Shown here: positions 54,375 to 62,892 of the stretch, piece by piece | How positions within the stretch are numbered: the first letter of the stretch is position 1 | Layout: each line of letters begins with the position of its first letter | The notes under the pieces: model-generated | Database searches by the model: none | What the model was told of the DNA's origin: nothing | Seen by the model: only the letters and a program-made list of their open reading frames with translations | Position numbers and translations under genes: made by a program | Assembly: GCF_913063105.1 (NCBI RefSeq) | Contig: NZ_CAJXYQ010000006.1 | Location: forward strand, 186,001-250,000 | Length of the DNA stretch: 64,000 nt | Direction: 5' to 3' | From: an uncultured Draconibacterium sp. | Lineage (GTDB): Bacteria; Bacteroidota; Bacteroidia; Bacteroidales; Prolixibacteraceae

Positions 54375-56165
54375 TTATTCCGGAATTAATACTTTGTCGA
54401 TTACATGTACTACGCCGTTTGCAGCCTGAATATCGGCAGCTATTACATTGCTGTCGTTAATTTTTACACCTGAACTCAGGTCAATCGAAATGCTTTTTTC
54501 GGCATTTAGTGTACCTACAGTTCCGGCACTTAGGTCGGTCGACAATACATTACCTTGTACCACATGATAAGTAAGAATTGGTGTTAATTGCTCTGCGGTA
54601 AGGTCTTCAATTTCCGAAATTTCGAGTGCAGCAAACAAGTCAGCAAACGCATCGTTGGTTGGTGCGAACACCGTAAATGGTCCTGCTCCGCTTAAGGCAT
54701 CTACCAAACCTGCTTTAACAACTGCGCTAACCAGTGTAGTAAAGTTATCGTTGTCAATAGCAATGTTAACTACTGATGGTGGCAGGATTACTTTGTCCAC
54801 CACGTGGATTACTCCATTGTCGGCCGCAATATCGGGCGCTGTAACCATGGTGTTTTTGTTAATATAAACCCCGTTATCAACCGTAATGTACATTGACACA
54901 TTGTTACCACTAAAGGTGGAAAGAGTAGGGAAATAACCCGATGAAAGATCAGTTGACATTGCTTTGCTTCCTATAACATGGTAGAGCAGAATATCGGTTA
55001 AGGTTTCAACCGGTATATCGTCTAATGAACTGGCTCCTAAATCTGAAAGAAGCGCCGCAAAAGCATCGTTGGTTGGTGCAAATACTGTAAGTTCTGCCTC
55101 ATCATCCGCTACAGCTCCTACCAGGTCAGCTTTCATCAGCGCCTCAACCAGAATTGAAAACTCCGAATTGGCCACAGCAATATCGGCTATGGTATTCGAT
55201 TTTTGCATTTCAGGAACCAACACGGCATCAATAACATGTACAACACCGTTCGTCCCCTGTATATCTGTTGCAATTACTTTTATGGTTCCATTCAGCATTA
55301 CCTCATTGTCAATGGAAACATTAAATTTTTGTCCCGACACAGCTTCTACTTCACCAGCCGAAAGTTCGGTTGACAATACATTGTCGCCAACAACATGGTA
55401 AGTTAAAATTGATGCAAGATCTTCATTTCCTACTTCATCAAGACTTGTTATTTGAAGTGCGGCAAACAACGCAGCAAATGCATCGTTGGTTGGTGCGAAT
55501 ACGGTAAATGGCCCTTCACTACTTAAGGTCTCAACCAGGTCGGCCTTCACTACAGCACTCACAAGCGATGAAAAATCATCGGAATATGTGGCGATATCTA
55601 CAACCGAAGGTGGAAGTAAAACTTTATCAATAATATGAATAACTCCATTTGAAGCCATTACATCGGCAGTGGTAACATTGGCATTATTAATCATTACACC
55701 ATTGTCAACTTTCACAAGTAACGAAAGCGCCGTATTATCAGGCGAACCGGTGTTTAAAGTTGGCACTGCTCCCGATTCAAGGTTATTGGAATAGGCCAAA
55801 TCGCCAACAACATGGTAAGTTAAAACGGATGCAAGTGTTGCAGCATCCAAATCATCCAGACTACTTGCGCCCAAGTCGGTTAATAAAGCGGCAAATGCAG
55901 CATCGGTTGGTGCAAATACGGTAATGTTTTGCTCGGTGCTTAAAAAGTCTGCCAAACCTGCTTTTTGGGCAGCCTGCAGTAACACATTAAACGAACCGGC
56001 TTCAGCCGCTACGTCAACAATCGATTTTTCCATAGGTTGTTCGGGCATTGGCTCATCGTCATCGTCGTTGCACGAGCTTAATGTAAAAAGCCCAACAGTT
56101 AACAACAATACAGTTGTCAGATTAAATACTGATTTCATTTTTTCAAAGATGTTTTTCGTTTTCAT
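54375..56165 (-). CDS. Lipoprotein with four fasciclin (FAS1) domains
   Basis: 596 residues. Lipoprotein signal ending LSSC followed by NDDDDEPMPEQP, a charged linker. Four FAS1 domains start their conserved TVFAPT(N/D) motif at residues 82, 221, 360 and 498, so the repeat period is about 139 residues; domain 2 and 4 are closest to each other by eye (GPFTVFAPTNDAFA... LTYHVV). Likely displayed on the cell surface for adhesion or biofilm formation (inference). ATG 56165 is taken as start; ATG 56138 is an alternative. It shares upstream sequence with the 61182-61772 gene. Confidence 0.94.
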   Translation of the reverse strand: MKTKNIFEKMKSVFNLTTVLLLTVGLFTLSSCNDDDDEPMPEQPMEKSIVDVAAEAGSFNVLLQAAQKAGLADFLSTEQNITVFAPTDAAFAALLTDLGASSLDDLDAATLASVLTYHVVGDLAYSNNLESGAVPTLNTGSPDNTALSLLVKVDNGVMINNANVTTADVMASNGVIHIIDKVLLPPSVVDIATYSDDFSSLVSAVVKADLVETLSSEGPFTVFAPTNDAFAALFAALQITSLDEVGNEDLASILTYHVVGDNVLSTELSAGEVEAVSGQKFNVSIDNEVMLNGTIKVIATDIQGTNGVVHVIDAVLVPEMQKSNTIADIAVANSEFSILVEALMKADLVGAVADDEAELTVFAPTNDAFAALLSDLGASSLDDIPVETLTDILLYHVIGSKAMSTDLSSGYFPTLSTFSGNNVSMYITVDNGVYINKNTMVTAPDIAADNGVIHVVDKVILPPSVVNIAIDNDNFTTLVSAVVKAGLVDALSGAGPFTVFAPTNDAFADLFAALEISEIEDLTAEQLTPILTYHVVQGNVLSTDLSAGTVGTLNAEKSISIDLSSGVKINDSNVIAADIQAANGVVHVIDKVLIPE

Positions 56166-56649
56166 GATTCTGATTTTAAGTGATTACAATTTTTTCTGTT
56201 TTCGTTTTCTGAAATTGTTTTCTTGTTTTCGTTTTGTTTAACGATTACTGATACAATCTTAAACATTTTTTGTTTATTTTTTTGTGTTTTTTATTAAACA
56301 ACGAAACCACTTATTGCTCTTTCACCCCTTTATTATTAGGGTTTTTTATTGTTTTGTTAATTTTTGTTAATTTATCGAGAGCCATATAAATATTAATACC
56401 TATTAAGAATAAATAGCGAATCACTCAAGCTGAATTTACTCGCATGATTTGGGCAATTTTTATATTCATCCAGTTAGTATTTAATACAGCCTTTTAATTG
56501 AATTGCCATTTAAGTTTTACCACAACCTTAATTCAAACCCCTGATTAATATGATTTTTGTTAACATTCATCAAAAAGCATTGCGATATTGAGGTTCAAAT
56601 GGTTAAAAGCTCTAATTTTGCCGTTCGATTTTCAAAAACTACTAATAGT
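56166..56649. other. 484-bp divergent intergenic region with shared elements
   Basis: Very AT-rich. It contains the inverted repeat AAACA-TTTTT-TGTTT (56261-56275), the phased direct repeat TGTTAATTTTTGTTAATTT (56356-56374), the sequence TAATACCTATT (56394-56404) and a single TGTTAAC at 56568. All but the last recur upstream of 61772. The mutA promoter is at the right end. No reading frame is seen. Confidence 0.5.
56588..56620 (+). promoter_or_regulatory. Promoter of mutA-mutB
   Basis: TTG (56588-56590), 22-bp spacer, TAATTTTG (56613-56620), an exact TAnnTTTG match, about 29 nt before ATG 56650. Confidence 0.7.
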
Positions 56650-58512
56650 ATGTCAGATAAAGAGCAAAAACTGTTCACCGATTTTGCACCCATCACCACA
56701 GAGGAGTGGGAAGCAAAAATTAATGCCGACTTAAAAGGCAAAGACTACGAACGTGCATTGGTTTGGAAAACTTACGAAGGATTCAATGTGCGTCCGTATT
56801 ACCGTCAGGAAAACCTTGCAGGAAAAGACTACCTGGAGAGTTTACCGGGAGAATTTCCGTATGTGCGGGGAAACAATAAAACCAACAACGATTGGTTCAT
56901 TCGTCAAAACATTTTTGTTACCGATTTTGAAGAAGCAAACAAAAAAGCGCTGGAAGTGCTTGGAAAAGGCATTACCTCGCTTGGATTCCTTTTCAGCGAT
57001 TGTGGTTCGGTTACCAAAGAAAGCCTGGGAGTGTTGCTAAAAGACATTTGTCTGGAAGCAGCCGAAGTAAACCTGGTTTGTTCTTGCGATAATAACAATT
57101 GTGCTGAAACTTTTGCAGCTTATGTGGCAGAAGGAAAATGGGATAACGATAATGTGATTGCTTCGGCATCGCTCGACCCAATCGGAACTTTTGTTTTAAA
57201 AGGAAAACTGGAAGAAGATGCAGTAAAAAAACTTGTTCCGTCTGTTGAGGCTGCAAAAGCTGTTAAAAATTTCCGCGTAATTGGCGTTCACGGAAAATTC
57301 TTCGCAAACAGCGGGTCATCAATCGCTCAGGAGTTGGCGTTTTCACTGGCTCAAGGGGCTGAGTACTTAACACAATTAACCGAAGCCGGTGTTAGTGTTG
57401 ACGATGCAGCCAAAGCAATTAAATTCAACATGGGTATCAGCAACAACTATTTTATGGAAATAGCCAAGTTGCGTGCCGGCCGACTTTTATGGTCGAAAAT
57501 TGTTGAAGCTTACGGACCGGAATGCAAATGTTCGGCAAAAATGATCGTTCACAGCGAAACCAACCGTTTTAACAAAACCGTTTACGATCCGTATGTAAAC
57601 ATGTTGCGTACTCAAACCGAAGCAATGTCGGCCACCTTAGGTGGCGCACACTCGGTTACCGTACTTCCTTTTAACGCTATTTACGAAGAAACTACTCCGT
57701 TCTCGGAGCGTATCGCACGTAACCAGCAGATCCTGTTAAAAGAAGAATCGCACTTTGATAAGATTGCCGATCCTTCAGCAGGTTCGTACTACATTGAAAC
57801 ACTTACTGAATCCTTGGCCGATCAGGCATGGGAGCTTTTCCTTGCTGTTCAGGACTTGGGTGGTTTTATTGCTGCTTTTAAAGAAGGATTTATTCAGGCT
57901 GAGGTTAAAGCAATGGCTGCTGACCGTGATAAAAAAATCGCTCAGCGTCGTGAAAACCTGTTAGGAACTAACCAGTTCCCTAATTTCACTGAAGAGATGA
58001 AAGCTGATTTCGATGGATCGTTGTTTGAGGCTGTTGACTTAACTGCAGAAGGAGCTGAAGTGGAAACACTAAAACCTTACCGCGGTGCTCAACCATTTGA
58101 AACATTGCGCTACACTACAGATATGTACGCGCGCGAAAACAAACGCCCATTGGCATTTATGCTTACCATGGGTAATCTAGCTTTCCGCAAAGCACGTGCA
58201 CAATTCAGCTGTAATTTCTTTGCAGTTGCCGGTTTCGACGTACAAGACAATAACGGATTTACAACAGTTGAAGAAGGTGTTGCCGCAGCAAAAGCAGCAG
58301 GCGCCGACATTGTTGTAGTTTGTAGTTCGGATGATGAGTATGCTGAGATTGTTCCTGCAGTAGCTGAGCAATTGGGTGAAGAAATTCTGGTTGTTGCCGG
58401 AGCTCCTGCTTGTGCAGACGAGTTGAAAGCAAAAGGTATCACCAATTTCATTCATGTTAAAAGCAATATACTTGAAGAGTTAAAAGCATATCAATCAAAA
58501 TTGGGAATTTAA
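56650..58512 (+). CDS. mutA: Methylmalonyl-CoA mutase small subunit
   Basis: Non-catalytic partner of the B12-dependent mutase that interconverts succinyl-CoA and methylmalonyl-CoA in propionate metabolism. 620 residues from ATG 56650 (MSDKEQKLFTDF); the longer frame from 56557 begins upstream of the promoter. The barrel half carries SIAQELAFSLAQGAEYL and SATLGGAHSVTVLPFNAIYE. The C-terminal B12-like domain lacks the DxHxxG cobalamin-ligand motif, as expected for this subunit. mutB follows after 68 bp. Confidence 0.96.
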   Translation: MSDKEQKLFTDFAPITTEEWEAKINADLKGKDYERALVWKTYEGFNVRPYYRQENLAGKDYLESLPGEFPYVRGNNKTNNDWFIRQNIFVTDFEEANKKALEVLGKGITSLGFLFSDCGSVTKESLGVLLKDICLEAAEVNLVCSCDNNNCAETFAAYVAEGKWDNDNVIASASLDPIGTFVLKGKLEEDAVKKLVPSVEAAKAVKNFRVIGVHGKFFANSGSSIAQELAFSLAQGAEYLTQLTEAGVSVDDAAKAIKFNMGISNNYFMEIAKLRAGRLLWSKIVEAYGPECKCSAKMIVHSETNRFNKTVYDPYVNMLRTQTEAMSATLGGAHSVTVLPFNAIYEETTPFSERIARNQQILLKEESHFDKIADPSAGSYYIETLTESLADQAWELFLAVQDLGGFIAAFKEGFIQAEVKAMAADRDKKIAQRRENLLGTNQFPNFTEEMKADFDGSLFEAVDLTAEGAEVETLKPYRGAQPFETLRYTTDMYARENKRPLAFMLTMGNLAFRKARAQFSCNFFAVAGFDVQDNNGFTTVEEGVAAAKAAGADIVVVCSSDDEYAEIVPAVAEQLGEEILVVAGAPACADELKAKGITNFIHVKSNILEELKAYQSKLGI

Positions 58513-58513
58513 A

Positions 58514-58566
58514 CACAAAGTCACGAAGACTCAAAGAAAACTTAGCGTCTTTGCGCCTTTGCGGTT
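58514..58566 (+). repeat. Imperfect stem-loop repeat between mutA and mutB
   Basis: CAAAGTCACGAAGAC pairs imperfectly with GTCTTTGCGCCTTTG downstream (58516-58564). The text ACACAAAGTCACGAAGAC... TTAGCGTCTTTGCGCC is of the same repeat family as the elements at 12549-12594 and, more loosely, 13982-14064. It lies in the middle of the mut operon, just before the mutB start. Confidence 0.65.
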
Positions 58567-58580
58567 AAAACAAAAAAATT

Positions 58581-60737
58581 ATGAAACCGAATTTTAAAGA
58601 TATAAACATAAAAGCAGCTACCGAGCAGGCGAAAGCATCTGACTGGGCTGCAAAAAATAACATCAAAAAAGACTGGTTAACACCGGAGCAGATTCCTGTA
58701 AAACCGGTTTACACCAAAGAAGACCTTGAAGGAATGGAGCACCTGAACTATGCAGCAGGTTTGGCACCTTACCTTCGCGGACCATACTCGGCAATGTACG
58801 CTATGCGTCCATGGACCATCCGTCAGTACGCTGGGTTCTCTACAGCCGAAGAATCAAACGCCTTCTACCGTCGTAACCTTGCGGCAGGTCAGAAAGGTTT
58901 GTCTGTGGCATTCGACCTTGCTACACACCGCGGATACGACTCTGATCACGAACGGGTGATTGGTGACGTTGGTAAAGCTGGTGTGGCAATCGACTCAATC
59001 CTGGATATGAAAATCCTTTTCGATCAGATTCCTTTGGATAAAATGTCGGTATCGATGACCATGAACGGCGCTGTTCTTCCTGTATTGGCATTTTACATTG
59101 TTACAGGTTTGGAACAAGGCGCTACTTTAGATCAACTTTCAGGAACAATTCAGAACGATATTCTGAAAGAATTTATGGTGCGTAACACTTACATTTACCC
59201 ACCTGAGTTCTCGATGAAGATTATTGCCGACATTTTTGAGTACACTTCTCAAAACATGCCGAAATTCAACTCCATCTCAATTTCGGGTTACCACATGCAG
59301 GAAGCAGGTGCAACTGCCGACATTGAAATGGCTTACACCCTTGCCGACGGTTTGGATTACTTACGCACAGGTGTAAAAGCCGGTTTGGATATCGATGCTT
59401 TTGCTCCACGTTTGTCGTTCTTTTGGGCAATTGGCATGAACCACTTTATGGAGATTGCAAAAATGCGTGCTGCTCGTATGATTTGGGCAAAACTGGTTAA
59501 ACAATTTAACCCGAAAAACCCAAAATCAATGGCATTGCGTACACACTCGCAAACTTCGGGTTGGTCGTTAACCGAGCAGGATCCATTCAACAACGTTGGT
59601 CGTACTGCAATTGAGGCAATGGCTTCAACATTGGGCGGAACTCAAAGTTTGCACACCAACGCACTTGACGAAGCGATTGCATTACCAACCGACTTCTCTG
59701 CACGTATTGCGCGTAACACGCAGTTGTACATCCAGCAGGAAACTGAAATTTGTCGTTCTGCCGATCCATGGGCAGGTTCGTACTATGTGGAAGCATTAAC
59801 ACACGAACTGGCACAAAAAGCATGGGCGCTTATCGAAGAGGTTGAAAAACTGGGCGGTATGGCCAAAGCCATTGAAACCGGCGTACCAAAAATGCGTATC
59901 GAAGAAGCTGCAGCACGTGCACAGGGACGTATCGACGGTGGGTCACAAACAATTGTAGGTATCAACAAATACCGTTTAGAAAAAGAAGATCCGATCGACA
60001 TTCTGGATATCGACAACACTGCAGTTCGAAAATCGCAAATCGAAAGATTGGAAAAACTGCGTGCCGAGCGTAACGAAGAAGATGTACAGAAAGCATTGGC
60101 AGCAATTACAAAAGCTGCCGAAACTGGCAAAGGTAACTTGTTGGCCTTGTCGGTTGAAGCCGCTAAAAAACGTGCTTCGTTAGGTGAAATTTCAGATGCT
60201 TGCGAAAAAATTGCAGGACGTTATAAAGCAGTAATCAGAACTATTGAAGGCGTGTATAAAGCAGAAGCTCAAGACAAGTCTGAATTCCAGGAAGCTCAGG
60301 CTTTAGCGAAAAAATTCGCTGAAATGGAAGGTCGTCAGCCACGTATTATGATTGCCAAAATGGGTCAGGACGGACACGACCGTGGTGCAAAAGTTGTTGC
60401 AACAGGATATGCCGACCTTGGTTTCGACGTGGACATGGGGCCATTGTTCCAGACTCCGGAAGAAAGTGCTAAACAAGCCGTTGAAAACGACGTGCATGTG
60501 GTAGGTGTTTCATCATTGGCTGCAGGTCACAAAACACTGGTTCCTGCTATTATTGAAGAATTGAAAAATCTGGGTCGCGATGATATTATGGTTATCTGTG
60601 GTGGTGTAATCCCAGCACAAGATTACCAATACCTGTATGATGCAGGTGCAGTTGCCATTTTTGGTCCTGGTACCAGTGTTGCAGCTGCAGGTAAAAAAAT
60701 TCTTGAGGTTTTGATTGAAGCTTATAAGGAAGATTAA
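58581..60737 (+). CDS. mutB: Methylmalonyl-CoA mutase large (catalytic) subunit
   Basis: 718 residues. The substrate barrel contains [18 protein letters not shown] and [17 protein letters not shown] near the N-terminus, and the catalytic His and Tyr regions are typical ([26 protein letters not shown]). The C-terminal B12 domain has the ligand His in [11 protein letters not shown] (DxHxxG) and [13 protein letters not shown]. It is the partner of mutA. Epimerase and the MeaB chaperone are not in the window. Confidence 0.98.
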   Translation: MKPNFKDINIKAATEQAKASDWAAKNNIKKDWLTPEQIPVKPVYTKEDLEGMEHLNYAAGLAPYLRGPYSAMYAMRPWTIRQYAGFSTAEESNAFYRRNLAAGQKGLSVAFDLATHRGYDSDHERVIGDVGKAGVAIDSILDMKILFDQIPLDKMSVSMTMNGAVLPVLAFYIVTGLEQGATLDQLSGTIQNDILKEFMVRNTYIYPPEFSMKIIADIFEYTSQNMPKFNSISISGYHMQEAGATADIEMAYTLADGLDYLRTGVKAGLDIDAFAPRLSFFWAIGMNHFMEIAKMRAARMIWAKLVKQFNPKNPKSMALRTHSQTSGWSLTEQDPFNNVGRTAIEAMASTLGGTQSLHTNALDEAIALPTDFSARIARNTQLYIQQETEICRSADPWAGSYYVEALTHELAQKAWALIEEVEKLGGMAKAIETGVPKMRIEEAAARAQGRIDGGSQTIVGINKYRLEKEDPIDILDIDNTAVRKSQIERLEKLRAERNEEDVQKALAAITKAAETGKGNLLALSVEAAKKRASLGEISDACEKIAGRYKAVIRTIEGVYKAEAQDKSEFQEAQALAKKFAEMEGRQPRIMIAKMGQDGHDRGAKVVATGYADLGFDVDMGPLFQTPEESAKQAVENDVHVVGVSSLAAGHKTLVPAIIEELKNLGRDDIMVICGGVIPAQDYQYLYDAGAVAIFGPGTSVAAAGKKILEVLIEAYKED

Positions 60738-60788
60738 TCAAGGCAAAAGGGTAAAGTTAAAAGTCAAAAAATTGACGAATAGATAAAG

Positions 60789-60817
60789 AGCCGGTTTCAC
60801 GATAAGCCGGTTTTTAT
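60789..60817 (+). terminator. Terminator of mutA-mutB
   Basis: AGCCGGTTT (60789-60797) pairs with AAGCCGGTT (60804-60812) with two G-T pairs, followed by TTT. Confidence 0.75.
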
Positions 60818-61119
60818 TTGTCCAAAGAATGTCAGGTCAGGTCTCGTGGTTTCCAAATCGGAATTCGTCAGACTCAATAAGATCTTAATGCCGGTTTTGA
60901 AAATAACTGGTTTTTAATTTAGCTTATTAATTTCTGAATTGGTATTTATAGTATTATCCTGCCTTCAATTACTTATAGCTTTTCATGTCATATTTTGTTG
61001 TTAAAATCAAATCTTAGAAATTTTAATTATTTAATATTTTCCAGGTTGCAATTTACCAAGCATTGAATATTTAGTATTTCTAACAATGGAGACTGCATGG
61101 AAATGCAGAAAAAAATAAC

Positions 61120-61160
61120 TGTAATAAAAAAGTGCGATTCAAAAAGAAACGCACTTTTAA
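61120..61160 (-). terminator. Terminator of the 61182-61772 gene
   Basis: AAAAGTGCG (61128-61136) pairs with CGCACTTTT (61150-61158); on the minus strand the T-tract from AAAAAA follows. Confidence 0.8.
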
Positions 61161-61181
61161 CCATTATCTTAAACTTTACAT

Positions 61182-61772
61182 TCATTGAATTACAAAGTTG
61201 TGTGAAAATACATCCTCTTCATTGGTAATAACTACTTCATAATTCCCTTTCTTCAAATCTTTTAGATCTACTGCTTTGTTAATAGTAAAACTGTTGCCAA
61301 GTTTTGATTCCGTCAATAGTTTTGAATCTTCATAAACATACAATGTTACGTTTTCTTTCTGAAAATTAAGAAACGAGAATTTTAACATGTCATTTTCCTG
61401 AACAAAATACGGGTCAACCGATTTTCTAACATCAACTACTTCTACTTTTCCATCAACAATTTCCAATTCCTTTACTACTTTTTCATCATCGATTTTAACT
61501 GAATAAAAATACAATCCATCCTCCAATTCTGAAAAATTGTAACGTTTTTTAAACTCATTTACAGGGACTGTAGTTTCTAATGAGTAAAGCTCATCACCAT
61601 ACGCGTTTTTAACATCAATCTCAACCAAACTCATGTCGGCGTTTGAGATTTCCATCACTGCATAATCCACATCATTTTCTAATAAATTAACTTTTAAGTT
61701 CCCTGATGCTAAAGCGACATTCGCTAACATCACCAATACTAATAATACTGCAAAATTTTTCATTGTTTTCAT
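61182..61772 (-). CDS. Exported beta-rich protein of unknown function
   Basis: 196 residues; signal peptide cut near NVALASG (about 22). The body is beta-sandwich-like and acidic: VNLLENDVDYAVMEISNADMSLVEIDVKNAYGDELYSLETTVPV, then a second stretch SFLNFQKENVTLYVYEDSKLL and DLKKGNYEVVITNEEDVFSHNFVI with a similar plan. This is reminiscent of small Bacteroidota exported proteins (DUF3244-like), but the family is not certain. The gene stands alone and shares its upstream region with the fasciclin lipoprotein gene. Confidence 0.75.
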   Translation of the reverse strand: MKTMKNFAVLLVLVMLANVALASGNLKVNLLENDVDYAVMEISNADMSLVEIDVKNAYGDELYSLETTVPVNEFKKRYNFSELEDGLYFYSVKIDDEKVVKELEIVDGKVEVVDVRKSVDPYFVQENDMLKFSFLNFQKENVTLYVYEDSKLLTESKLGNSFTINKAVDLKDLKKGNYEVVITNEEDVFSHNFVIQ

Positions 61773-62131
61773 TGTTTTTAATTTTAGACGTTTACCATAT
61801 ATAAACCTTAAAAAACATTTTTGTTTACTTTTTCATTTATTTAAATAAACATTTAAACTACAAATTCATATAATACCTATAAATAAGCACCTTTTAGAAT
61901 ATGTTAATTTATGTTAATCTTTGCGATTTGCGATTTTGGGAACATGATTTTACAAAAACTTAAGTTTAATAGTTCACAAAAAACATGCTGGCGGGTTTAC
62001 TCAACCAACAAATTCATCTAAAAAATTATTAACGAAAAGGGTTGCTGCCTTCAAATGATAGAGGAACGGATTTAAAGAGAAAAAATTGATTGTAGCCTTG
62101 TTATGAAAGAATACAGAATTTAAACCACTAC
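61773..62131. other. 359-bp intergenic region
   Basis: It holds the elements just described and otherwise no recognisable gene or RNA. It lies between the exported beta-rich protein and the downstream end of the peroxiredoxin gene, both minus strand. Confidence 0.5.
61813..61920 (-). promoter_or_regulatory. Upstream elements shared with the fasciclin gene
   Basis: Inverted repeat AAACA-TTTT-TGTTT (61813-61826), TAATACCTATAA (61871-61882) and the phased direct repeat TGTTAATTTATGTTAATCT (61902-61920). Equivalents occur upstream of 56165. Confidence 0.45.
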
Positions 62132-62680
62132 CTACAGGTTTTTAAGAACTTCCAGAACATCTCTGGTTTTTGCTCTTCCACCATGTTTTGTGCTAATTTT
62201 TGAATATTTAATAATTCCATTATTATCGATGACAAAAGTAGATGGATACGAAATTTCTTTTGGAGCATCCCAGCGTAAACCATATTTGTTAATCATCGAA
62301 TAATCAGGATCTGTGGTAAAATGAAAATTTTCAGGAAAATCAAAATCAGTAGTGAATTCATCGGCATGTTCATCCAGGTTATTTGCTTTTCCGGGGTATA
62401 CCATCAATACTGTTGCTCCTGCTTCCGAGAATCCTTCAGCTTCAGCAAGTAAACTACCCACCTGTCGGGAGCAAATAGGACACTGATACTCAGGGAAACC
62501 TCTTAAAACAACAAGTACCACCAGATTATCTTCATATAAGTTACTCAACTGTACTTCTCTTCCTTCCATTGTTTTTAAACTAAAATCAATGGCTTCATTT
62601 CCAACAGCGAGATGTTCAAAATTCTGTGCCTGCGCTATTCCAAAAATCAAAACCAAAAGAACTACAACAAAACCCTTCAT
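62132..62680 (-). CDS. Exported peroxiredoxin (AhpC/TSA family)
   Basis: 182 residues; signal peptide cut near GIAQAQ (about 18). The thioredoxin-fold core has VGNEAIDFSLKTMEGREVQLSNL, then a redox motif Cys-Pro-Ile-Cys in EYQCPICSRQVGSLLAEAE, and YPSTFVIDNNGIIKYSKI. It is probably a periplasmic peroxidase that depends on a thioredoxin-like partner not seen here. The gene stands alone. Related to bacterioferritin-comigratory-type peroxiredoxins. Confidence 0.85.
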   Translation of the reverse strand: MKGFVVVLLVLIFGIAQAQNFEHLAVGNEAIDFSLKTMEGREVQLSNLYEDNLVVLVVLRGFPEYQCPICSRQVGSLLAEAEGFSEAGATVLMVYPGKANNLDEHADEFTTDFDFPENFHFTTDPDYSMINKYGLRWDAPKEISYPSTFVIDNNGIIKYSKISTKHGGRAKTRDVLEVLKNL

Positions 62681-62892
62681 GATCTATCCTATTTTTATTG
62701 CTTATATAACAGGTAGTTTCTGCAAAAGTTTTTAAGTCCGCATTTTTTCATAAATTTGATAATAACATTAGCTGGTACCAATAAAACAAAAGTGAATTTT
62801 TCAAATCACATTAGTAGTTTTTTGCAACACGGAATACCCGGACTTTTATTCGGACATTACCAATTTCCATTTAAATTTTAAAATTTCAAAAT

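Larger units (their letters stand above)
60738..61181. other. 444-bp intergenic region
   Basis: Between the end of mutB and the end of a convergent exported-protein gene. It contains the two terminators and a small hairpin CTGCAT-GGAA-ATGCAG (61093-61108). I see no gene in it. Confidence 0.5.

Noticed and set aside
54434-55900. Regularly spaced similar sequences resembling a repeat array
   Set aside because: They are the coding repeats of the four FAS1 domains (about 417 bp period), not a CRISPR or intergenic repeat.
56650-58512. Cobalamin-binding activity of the mutase small subunit
   Set aside because: The C-terminal domain lacks the DxHxxG motif, as expected; only the large subunit binds B12.
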